Source: Methylomonas sp. (lineage in GTDB: Bacteria > Pseudomonadota > Gammaproteobacteria > Methylococcales > Methylomonadaceae). Taken from it: 64,000 nucleotides of DNA. Of this stretch, positions 57,726 to 64,000 are shown piece after piece. A program made the translations under genes and the position numbers. The stretch covers positions 34,255-98,254 of the forward strand of contig JALSLW010000068.1 in the NCBI GenBank assembly GCA_026988155.1, written 5' to 3'. Position 1 is the stretch's first letter, and each line of letters opens with the position of its first letter. The notes under the pieces were generated by a model. That model saw only the letters and a program-made list of their open reading frames with translations, did not search any database and was not told where the DNA came from.

Positions 57726-59063
57726 ATGAAACAAGTAGAATTGCTTTCCCCTGCCGGTACCCTGAAAAATATGCGCTACGCCTTTGCCTATGGTGCAGAT
57801 GCGGTTTATGCCGGCCAGCCACGCTACAGCTTGCGCGTAAGAAACAATGACTTTTTAGAAGATAACCTGGCCAAAGGTATTGACGAGGCTCATTCTTTGG
57901 GGAAAAAGTTTTTTCTGGCAACCAATGTTATTCCCCACAATAGCAAGATTAAAACCTTTATGGCTGATATGGAGCCTATTATTGCCATGAAACCGGATGC
58001 ATTGATTATGGCAGACCCCGGCTTAATCATGATGACTAGAGAAAAATGGCCCGATATGCCGATACACTTATCAGTACAGGCCAATACAGTCAATTATGCT
58101 ACTGTAAAATTCTGGCAAACTGTAGGGGTGGAACGCATTATCCTTTCCCGTGAACTATCTTTGGATGAAGTCGAAGAAATTCGCCAGCAATGTCCCGATG
58201 TTGAGCTGGAAGTGTTTGTCCACGGCGCGTTATGCATTGCATATTCTGGCCGCTGTCTATTATCAGGCTATTTTAATCACCGAGACCCCAACCAGGGGAC
58301 CTGCACCAATTCATGTCGCTGGAAATATGATACTCTGCCTGCCCATGAAAATGCTGAGGGCGACTATATATTGGATAACGCAGCCATTTCTATGAATGAT
58401 ATTAGCAATGCCAGCTGTGGAGGTGCCGAACGTCACCCGCTTGCCGATAAAACCTATTTTCTCGAAGAAGAAGGCAGAAAAGGTGAGCTATTGCCTATCA
58501 TGGAAGATGAAAATGGCACTTATATTATGAATTCTAAAGACTTACGTGCTATTGAACACATCCAGCGCTTAGTTGATATTGGTATTGACTGTCTTAAAAT
58601 TGAGGGACGCACTAAGTCACATTATTATGTCGCCCGTACTGCCCAGACCTACCGGCAGGCTATTGACGATGCTCTGGCAGGCCGTAATTTTCAGCCTAAA
58701 TTGATTGGCGTTTTAGAAAACCTGGCAAACAGAGGCTACACCGATGGCTTTTTTCAGCGTCATCACACCCATGAACAGCAGAACTACATGACCGGCTATT
58801 CTAAAAGTCACCAGCAGCAGTTTTGCGGAGAAATCAGAAACTATAATAAAGAAACTGGCATTGCAGAAATTGATGTGAAAAATAAGTTTGCCGTAGGAGA
58901 CAGACTTGAATTGATTTTGCCTGAAGGCAACCAGGATATAACTGTAGAAAGCATGACTGATATGTATGATCATGACATGCAGGAAGCAGCCGGCGGGGGC
59001 TATGAAGTTAAAATCCCATTGCCTAAAGGATGCTCCCAAGGCTTATTGTCTCGATATTACTAA
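57726..59063 (+). CDS. trhP: tRNA 5-hydroxyuridine modification protein TrhP (YegQ, U32 family)
   Basis: A 445-residue U32-family protein that matches E. coli YegQ almost from its first residues (E-L-L-S-P-A-G-T-L-K-N-M-R-Y-A-F-A-Y-G-A). The cysteine set C-I-A-Y-S-G-R-C and C-T-N-S-C-R-W, which probably holds an iron-sulfur cluster, is complete. It supports prephenate-dependent hydroxylation of wobble uridine in tRNA. Old annotations as protease or collagenase are not supported. Confidence 0.92.
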   Translation: MKQVELLSPAGTLKNMRYAFAYGADAVYAGQPRYSLRVRNNDFLEDNLAKGIDEAHSLGKKFFLATNVIPHNSKIKTFMADMEPIIAMKPDALIMADPGLIMMTREKWPDMPIHLSVQANTVNYATVKFWQTVGVERIILSRELSLDEVEEIRQQCPDVELEVFVHGALCIAYSGRCLLSGYFNHRDPNQGTCTNSCRWKYDTLPAHENAEGDYILDNAAISMNDISNASCGGAERHPLADKTYFLEEEGRKGELLPIMEDENGTYIMNSKDLRAIEHIQRLVDIGIDCLKIEGRTKSHYYVARTAQTYRQAIDDALAGRNFQPKLIGVLENLANRGYTDGFFQRHHTHEQQNYMTGYSKSHQQQFCGEIRNYNKETGIAEIDVKNKFAVGDRLELILPEGNQDITVESMTDMYDHDMQEAAGGGYEVKIPLPKGCSQGLLSRYY

Positions 59064-59261
59064 AGTTCTTGTGCTCTGGCAGCTTTGGCGGGGTGAATAT
59101 AGCTCTATAATTGATGGATGTCCCTACCTCTAGCCGGAATGACGGCATCCATTTGATCTGTATTATCCATCAAACCATAACTGCCAACACACTAACCTTT
59201 ATTAAAATCACAGAACTACGTTAAAATAAACTTATAATTAACCAAGCAAAGAAGTCAAGAT

Positions 59262-60218
59262 ATGCAAATTAAACTCGCTAACCCCCGTGGATTTTGTGCT
59301 GGCGTAGACCGCGCCATTGAAATTGTAGACCAGGCACTTGAAGCATTTGGCGCGCCAATCTATGTCCGACATGAAGTGGTTCATAACCGCACAGTGGTTG
59401 AAGGATTACGGGCTAAAGGCGCTATTTTTATAGAAGAAATTAGCGAAGTGCCTGAAGGGGCTTATTTGATTTTTAGTGCACACGGTGTATCTAAAAAAGT
59501 ACAGCAAGAATCTAAAGAGCGTAATTTAACCGTATTTGACGCGACCTGTCCTTTGGTAACTAAAGTACATATTCAAGTTGCTAAACAAGCCAAAAAAGGC
59601 CGTGAAGTATTTCTCATTGGCCATGCCGGGCATCCTGAAGTCGAAGGCACCATGGGGCAATATGAAAAGCTGGCGGGTTCATCCGGCGGCATCTATTTAG
59701 TAGAAACACCTGAAGACGTTAAGAACTTAAAGCTTAATAACCCTGATAACGTAGCTTACGTCACTCAAACAACATTATCAATAACTGATACTCAAGTCAT
59801 GGTTGAAACTTTACAAAAATACTTCCCTGCAATTCAGGAGCAAAAGAAAGATGATATTTGCTATGCCACACAAAATCGTCAAGATGCCATTCACAACCTA
59901 GCCGAAAGCACTGATGTTATCTTAGTGGTCGGCTCGCCAAACAGTTCTAATTCCAACCGTTTGCGGGAAATTGCAGAGCAATTGGGCAAGAATGCATATT
60001 TGATTGATACCGCAGCAGATATGGATAAATCATGGTTTGATGGTATTGATGCAGTCGGTGTCACCGCAGGTGCTTCAGCCCCTGAAGTATTGGTTCAAGC
60101 TGTTATAGAGCAACTAAAAAAATGGGGAGGGGAAAGTGCTGTGGAAATACAGGGTATTGAAGAAAAAATAGTGTTTTCTATCCCTAAAGAACTAAAAAAT
60201 CATCTCACTGCAAGTTAA
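59262..60218 (+). CDS. ispH: 4-hydroxy-3-methylbut-2-enyl diphosphate reductase IspH
   Basis: A 318-residue Fe-S enzyme, last step of the MEP isoprenoid pathway. The three cluster cysteines are C12 (R-G-F-C-A-G-V), C96 (D-A-T-C-P-L-V) and C200 ([10 protein letters not shown]). [10 protein letters not shown] marks the active site. AAGAAGTCAAG precedes the ATG. Full length. Confidence 0.96.
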   Translation: MQIKLANPRGFCAGVDRAIEIVDQALEAFGAPIYVRHEVVHNRTVVEGLRAKGAIFIEEISEVPEGAYLIFSAHGVSKKVQQESKERNLTVFDATCPLVTKVHIQVAKQAKKGREVFLIGHAGHPEVEGTMGQYEKLAGSSGGIYLVETPEDVKNLKLNNPDNVAYVTQTTLSITDTQVMVETLQKYFPAIQEQKKDDICYATQNRQDAIHNLAESTDVILVVGSPNSSNSNRLREIAEQLGKNAYLIDTAADMDKSWFDGIDAVGVTAGASAPEVLVQAVIEQLKKWGGESAVEIQGIEEKIVFSIPKELKNHLTAS

Positions 60219-60226
60219 AATATAAT

Positions 60227-60267
60227 TATTGCAGGGGCGTAATTCCTCGTGACTACCCCTTGCAATA
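60227..60267. terminator. Hairpin between convergent ispH and potassium channel genes
   Basis: TATTGCAGGGG and CCCCTTGCAATA pair with one bulge around a loop of about 18 bases. It lies just after the ispH stop and could end transcription from both sides, but lacks a T run. Confidence 0.4.
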
Positions 60268-60307
60268 TCAACTGATACTCCTGCTGAGCTTGAGAAATCA
60301 TAAGAAA

Positions 60308-62062
60308 TTAGTCTTTTAATCTCTCCCTTTTATTCATTTTACTCACAACCCACTTAGCCAGATAGCTTCTAGGTTTATACACACCATGCTGAATATAATA
60401 CAGCTTATATTCACTGTTAATTGTTGCATTGAATAAACGATATGCCAGCCCTGTTCCACAAAATAATATCTGATCATTTTCCTGTATTTCATAACTTTTC
60501 GGTGGCAGTACAATCTCCTGATCTGCTGATTTTATTACAAATACGACTAAATCTAATGCCTGCTCCCGAGCTCTCGGGTCTCTAATCAGATCTCCCAGCA
60601 AAACTTTTTCACCTTCATCCAGCAACTCGACAACCGCCTTACTTTTTTCCCTAGTAAAATTAATTGTCACTAAATGTGGAGGCTGATTCCCAACTTTTTC
60701 CCTTAGGCTATGGATAATCGACTCCATCGTCTCCTGCCTTCCTGGCTCATTGTCTAATAAATAGCGAAAAAAAGTTTTCAATAGCGGCGCTATCAATAAA
60801 AATAATATTTTTCTGGCCGCAACCAATGTCGGCTGCATAATCATGTCAACCGTTGCCGCGCGAAATGCTATCTCATTCTCGTGTTTATTCTGTCGAACAA
60901 TGGTAAATAAGTTCTTATTAAAATACCGGGCATTCAGTAAAATCCCTAAATTATGGCCATCATCATCAGTTCCGGACAAAATGCCTACAGCATTCTCAAT
61001 CCCCGCCTGGCGCAATGTTTTGGATGTTGTTCTGCCGACAATATAGCGTTCGATATGCTCCTCTTCTTTTGAATCATGCGGGTCAATAACTGCAGTCTTA
61101 ACTCCATACCGGCTTAAAACCCGATTGACCTCATGCCCCATCCGGCCATACCCACAAACAATCCAAGTTCCTGAAGTTCCTGTAGGCGGTGTGATATAAC
61201 GCTCTAGTGTTGCCCCCTTTTCTCTGACTAGCCACTTATTAAATGCATAAAACCCCGGGTTTTTCATGGATGCCGCCAAAACCTTAGCAAAGGTTTTAAA
61301 GGGATCAACAATATGTACCTCACCACCCAATGTAACTAAAGTCTCTTCAAACACTTCAACTTTAGACATGCTGATAAGGCCTACATTAGGATTAAGCAAT
61401 CGGGCCAATGCTGAAATTTTCAGATTAGCTTCTTCGCTATTGGTAATAGCGATCACAGCCTTGCAGTTTGGTCGACGCAAACCGGCTTCTAGCAAATGCT
61501 TGGGTACACTGGCATCGCCGCAGAATGATGGCGTAGGAACCTTGTAATTACGCAACTGCAGCGCCTTAATTCTCTCTTCATCATTATCAATGATGACTGC
61601 CGGATAATCATAATCACTCAACCCCCGCATCAGTACACTGCCTGTATCGCCAAAACCGCACATAATGACAAAAGGGCTTTCTATACGCCGAACACCTCTA
61701 GAAAAACGCCATTCTGAAAATGCTCTTAAAAGAAAATGATTTTGGAGCAACCGAATAATTGAGCCTATGGCATATAGCCAGGTAATCACACTGACATAAA
61801 GGCAGATAATAGCCCAAAAACGCTGAGCATCACTGAATTTAACAGGAATCTCCCCAAACCCTGTGGTCGTTGCAGTATAAGTCATAAAATAAAATGCATG
61901 AAAAACGCTCATATATTGCGTTTCACCATCAACTTCTATGCCCGGAATGAAAACCATGCCTAAAATAGAAACCGAATAGACCGTCAGCAAGGCAATTAGC
62001 GGGCCTCGCATTTCGCGCATTACTATAAAGATAACACGGCTTAAATCAACTGATACAGCCAT
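60308..62062 (-). CDS. Potassium channel with two RCK (TrkA-N) domains
   Basis: A 584-residue protein with two transmembrane helices around a pore loop: T-T-T-G-F-G-E (65-71) is the selectivity filter, close to the canonical T-x-G-Y/F-G. Two cytoplasmic Rossmann/TrkA-N domains follow (C-G-F-G-D-T-G near 135 and C-G-Y-G-R-M-G near 300), then a TrkA-C domain with L-P-P-K-S-Y-E-I-Q-E-N-D-Q-I. A gated K+ channel of the Kch/MthK class. The small membrane protein upstream is probably cotranscribed. Confidence 0.9.
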   Translation of the reverse strand: MAVSVDLSRVIFIVMREMRGPLIALLTVYSVSILGMVFIPGIEVDGETQYMSVFHAFYFMTYTATTTGFGEIPVKFSDAQRFWAIICLYVSVITWLYAIGSIIRLLQNHFLLRAFSEWRFSRGVRRIESPFVIMCGFGDTGSVLMRGLSDYDYPAVIIDNDEERIKALQLRNYKVPTPSFCGDASVPKHLLEAGLRRPNCKAVIAITNSEEANLKISALARLLNPNVGLISMSKVEVFEETLVTLGGEVHIVDPFKTFAKVLAASMKNPGFYAFNKWLVREKGATLERYITPPTGTSGTWIVCGYGRMGHEVNRVLSRYGVKTAVIDPHDSKEEEHIERYIVGRTTSKTLRQAGIENAVGILSGTDDDGHNLGILLNARYFNKNLFTIVRQNKHENEIAFRAATVDMIMQPTLVAARKILFLLIAPLLKTFFRYLLDNEPGRQETMESIIHSLREKVGNQPPHLVTINFTREKSKAVVELLDEGEKVLLGDLIRDPRAREQALDLVVFVIKSADQEIVLPPKSYEIQENDQILFCGTGLAYRLFNATINSEYKLYYIQHGVYKPRSYLAKWVVSKMNKRERLKD

Positions 62063-62106
62063 TCCAGCCCTCCATCAGAAGCATTGATAACAACATGGGT
62101 AATATT

Positions 62107-62490
62107 TTATAATCGGTTAAACAAAGTCTCAGAGACCAGAATAATAGCTGAAATCACATTTGCCACCAATGCCCCGCCTGATAAAGAAACGATACTGGAC
62201 ATAACTTCTGGTGTAAGTCCCGTTCCAGTAATATGAACAGCAAAAGTCCAGTATGTGGCAGCTGCTATTAACTCTAAATCTGCCACTAAACTTGTTGCCA
62301 ATAAAACTGCACCAATCTGCGAACGGTCGCCAAATTTTAATACGGTAGCAATTAAATTAACGACAATAACAGCAAATAGCTCGAGTACACTGTGATGTGC
62401 CGGATTATCCATTTCCCCTAAAAAAAAACCAAAATTTAATGTCAACGCCAGCACTACAAAAAAACCAAAAATGACTTTCTCTAGATTCAT
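62107..62490 (-). CDS. Small four-helix membrane protein (DUF6394-like)
   Basis: A 127-residue protein with about four hydrophobic helices, starting M-N-L-E-K-V-I-F-G-F-F and with N-P-A-H-H-S-V-L-E-L-F-A and L-K-F-G-D-R-S-Q-I-G-A. I recall this pattern from the DUF6394 family found beside such potassium channels, but cannot check it. It lies 44 bases upstream of the channel gene on the same strand, so an accessory role in ion transport is plausible. Confidence 0.75.
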   Translation of the reverse strand: MNLEKVIFGFFVVLALTLNFGFFLGEMDNPAHHSVLELFAVIVVNLIATVLKFGDRSQIGAVLLATSLVADLELIAAATYWTFAVHITGTGLTPEVMSSIVSLSGGALVANVISAIILVSETLFNRL

Positions 62491-62708
62491 TTTCTAACCC
62501 TCGTATTTGATACCCTAGATAGCTAACAAGCAAACCAGTTCATCGAATTGATTTATAATAGTACATTTTAACTCTAAACGTCTCTTTCAGAAACGTGATT
62601 TTAAAAATCTTCCCTCACCTGAAGACTCTCTCAGCTGGCCATGCAAAAAAAACTAGCACTTATATATTATTTATTGCTAATATAGTTTCTTTTAGCAGGA
62701 GTTTTATT

Positions 62709-63074
62709 ATGTCTATTACCGCTCTGGATCTTGTTGCAGCAGCAAAAAAAACCATTTCTATCTGTGATATCGAAACCGTAAAATCAGACCATTCTAATCA
62801 TTTAGTATTAGATGTTAGAGAACCGGATGAATATGCTGCCGGCTGTTTACCTGGGGCCATTAATATCCCCCGAGGTGTTTTAGAATTTAAAATCGGTGCT
62901 CACCCAGCATTTCAGGACTCACAAGATGCTAAAATATTTGTATACTGCCTAACTGGCGGACGCTCTGCTTTAGCAACTGAAGCATTAAATAAATTAGGCT
63001 ACACCCATGCATGCAGTATGGAAGGCGGCTTTACATTATGGAAAGAAAATGGCCTACAAGTTGATATTCCCTAA
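62709..63074 (+). CDS. Rhodanese-like sulfurtransferase
   Basis: A 121-residue single rhodanese domain with L-V-L-D-V-R-E-P-D-E-Y, H/N-I-P-R-G substrate loop and the active-site cysteine C80 in V-Y-C-L-T-G-G-R-S. The ATG at 62709 follows CAGGAG directly; the longer in-frame start at 62595 has no such site. It transfers sulfane sulfur; the partner is unknown. hslR starts four bases after its stop. Confidence 0.9.
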   Translation: MSITALDLVAAAKKTISICDIETVKSDHSNHLVLDVREPDEYAAGCLPGAINIPRGVLEFKIGAHPAFQDSQDAKIFVYCLTGGRSALATEALNKLGYTHACSMEGGFTLWKENGLQVDIP

Positions 63075-63077
63075 ACC

Positions 63078-63470
63078 ATGCCGGAACTAGACTCTATCCG
63101 AATTGACAAATGGCTATGGACTGCGCGTTTTTTTAAAACGCGCAGACTGGCCGCAGAAGCCGTATCGGGAGGAAAAATACATATTAATGGACAGCGCTGT
63201 AAACCGGCCAAAGAAGTTAAACCGGGAATGGAGCTGTCCATTTCTAAGGATCAATTTCAATGGCATCTTACAGTTGTTGCAATTAATAGCCATCGTCGTC
63301 CAGCGAAAGAAGCTGTTTTGCTTTATCATGAAGATCAGGAGAGCATTAATAAGAGACAGCAGCAAATCATCCGGCAAAAAGAATTGCGAGCGTTAATCCC
63401 TCACGCTGAACACGAGCATAGACCTAACAAAAAGCAAAGAAGGCAGATTCACCGGTTTAAACAAGGATAA
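63078..63470 (+). CDS. hslR: Ribosome-associated heat-shock protein Hsp15
   Basis: A 130-residue S4-domain RNA-binding protein: I-R-I-D-K-W-L-W-T-A-R-F-F-K-T-R at the start and a long basic tail (H-R-P-N-K-K-Q-R-R-Q). Hsp15 recognises free 50S subunits that still carry a nascent peptidyl-tRNA. It overlaps the rhodanese operon by spacing. Confidence 0.92.
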   Translation: MPELDSIRIDKWLWTARFFKTRRLAAEAVSGGKIHINGQRCKPAKEVKPGMELSISKDQFQWHLTVVAINSHRRPAKEAVLLYHEDQESINKRQQQIIRQKELRALIPHAEHEHRPNKKQRRQIHRFKQG

Positions 63471-63710
63471 TGTTGCTAGCATATTGAATACATTCTTTAT
63501 CAGAGAAGCCTTAAATTGGACTCACTGCTCTCAGAATAGCGAATATTTTGAAGTTTACTTTCATTCAAATATCAAACAAGGGAGATAGCAATAAATAATC
63601 ATTCATTATTGGGCAGGATTATATATTTCCATACCCTTCACACCAAGTTAACCCTTCCGGCGAGTCGAATGACCGGGTATTAAAATTTAGCAACCGTCAA
63701 CCTTAATTTT
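63471..63710. other. Noncoding gap after hslR
   Basis: I see no gene, hairpin terminator or repeat that I can support. Confidence 0.35.
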
Positions 63711-63842
63711 TTAAATCTGCCACTTTTTTTGTAATTCAATGTTTAAAGATGGAACATCATCTTGAATAATACTCCATAAGGTGTCGTTATAAATTCCTAA
63801 ATATCCGTGAATCAGTCTATTTCGAGTAGCAATAATTTGTCG
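63711..63842 (-). pseudogene. HepT-like HEPN (DUF86) C-terminal remnant
   Basis: A 43-codon minus-strand fragment ending with a stop at 63711. It reads A-T-R-N-R-L-I-H-G-Y and then D-T-L-W-S-I-I-Q-D-D-V-P-S-L, the C-terminal HEPN signature of HepT toxins with the R-x4-H ribonuclease motif (R-N-R-L-I-H). A TAG lies directly upstream in frame and no N-terminal half is found, so it is truncated. No MntA antitoxin-type nucleotidyltransferase is identifiable in the remaining bases. Confidence 0.65.
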
Positions 63843-63907
63843 CTAAAACACAGAAGGGTTCTGCTCTTGTATCTATTTAGGAACGTGCACGAAATAACTT
63901 CGACAAC

Positions 63908-64000
63908 TTAAAAATTTCCGTTCTTTGGAACAGCAACATAATTCCATAGTTTCAGATGCTCATCAAATACAATTCGCATGGATTCTTTAAACCCTGCGAC
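63908..64000 (-). CDS. C-terminal 30 codons of an unrecognised gene, cut by the window
   Basis: A minus-strand frame open to the right edge and ending at 63908. It contains M-R-I-V-F-D-E-H-L-K-L-W-N-Y-V-A-V-P. The composition looks coding, but the piece is too short to name. Confidence 0.4.
   Translation of the reverse strand, partial: VAGFKESMRIVFDEHLKLWNYVAVPKNGNF

Overview
The window looks like a low-GC gammaproteobacterial chromosome. The gene set (gshA, an Fe-S type cysH, recQ, secA, rimO, rsd, sirB, hslR, trhP, ispH, a DUF2066 gene next to purM, and an XrtA/PEP-CTERM exopolysaccharide locus with a DUF6394-like gene elsewhere) best fits a methanotroph-like Methylococcales bacterium. That placement is inference: no methane oxidation gene lies here. 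I found no rRNA, tRNA, CRISPR array, prophage or recognisable defence island.

Layout. Bases 1-1455: the 3' part of an RhlA-like alpha/beta hydrolase and a JmjC/cupin-8 protein. Bases 1456-3440: a decayed stretch with a membrane-protein gene split by a 165-bp MITE-like element, a small cupin and a transposase remnant. Bases 3600-6200: PilZ protein, 6-pyruvoyl-tetrahydropterin-synthase family enzyme, DUF1249 protein, an unrecognised membrane-anchored protein and an acyl-carrier-like protein that lacks the usual serine. Bases 6300-11055: Uma2-like remnant, recQ, gshA and cysH. Bases 11183-18556: a signalling block of a single-domain receiver, a 1662-residue BvgS-like hybrid kinase and a receiver-GGDEF-EAL protein. 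Bases 18667-26108: trmL, glgP, secA and rimO, all on the minus strand.

Bases 26451-42780 hold a nearly uninterrupted minus-strand XrtA (exosortase A) locus: the PrsR/PrsK two-component pair, the exosortase-EpsI fusion, FemAB-like protein, polysaccharide deacetylase, AAA ATPase, outer-membrane barrel, tyrosine kinase, chain-length determinant, export lipoprotein and the TPR lipoprotein PrsT. These would regulate, polymerise, export and modify an exopolysaccharide and process PEP-CTERM proteins. No PEP-CTERM substrate and no initiating sugar transferase is encoded here.

Bases 43398-45413: lexA with a candidate autoregulatory operator, two tiny membrane-protein genes, sirB and a cold-shock gene. 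Bases 45666-63470 are mostly housekeeping: a phosphorylase-like gene with a GT2 glycosyltransferase, rsd, a UPF0182 protein, pepN, guaD, a secreted unknown, DUF2066/purM, trhP, ispH, a potassium channel with a small membrane protein, a rhodanese and hslR. The right edge has a truncated HepT-like HEPN remnant.

The most unusual content is repetitive DNA. One family of MITE-like elements (ends beginning TAAGTACCCAAG) occurs three times, once splitting a gene with a 4-bp target duplication whose removal restores the frame. A second family forms a nested structure near 54.1-54.4 kb and shares internal core motifs with the first. A 36-bp REP-like palindrome sits at the 3' ends of genes and supplies their stop codons.
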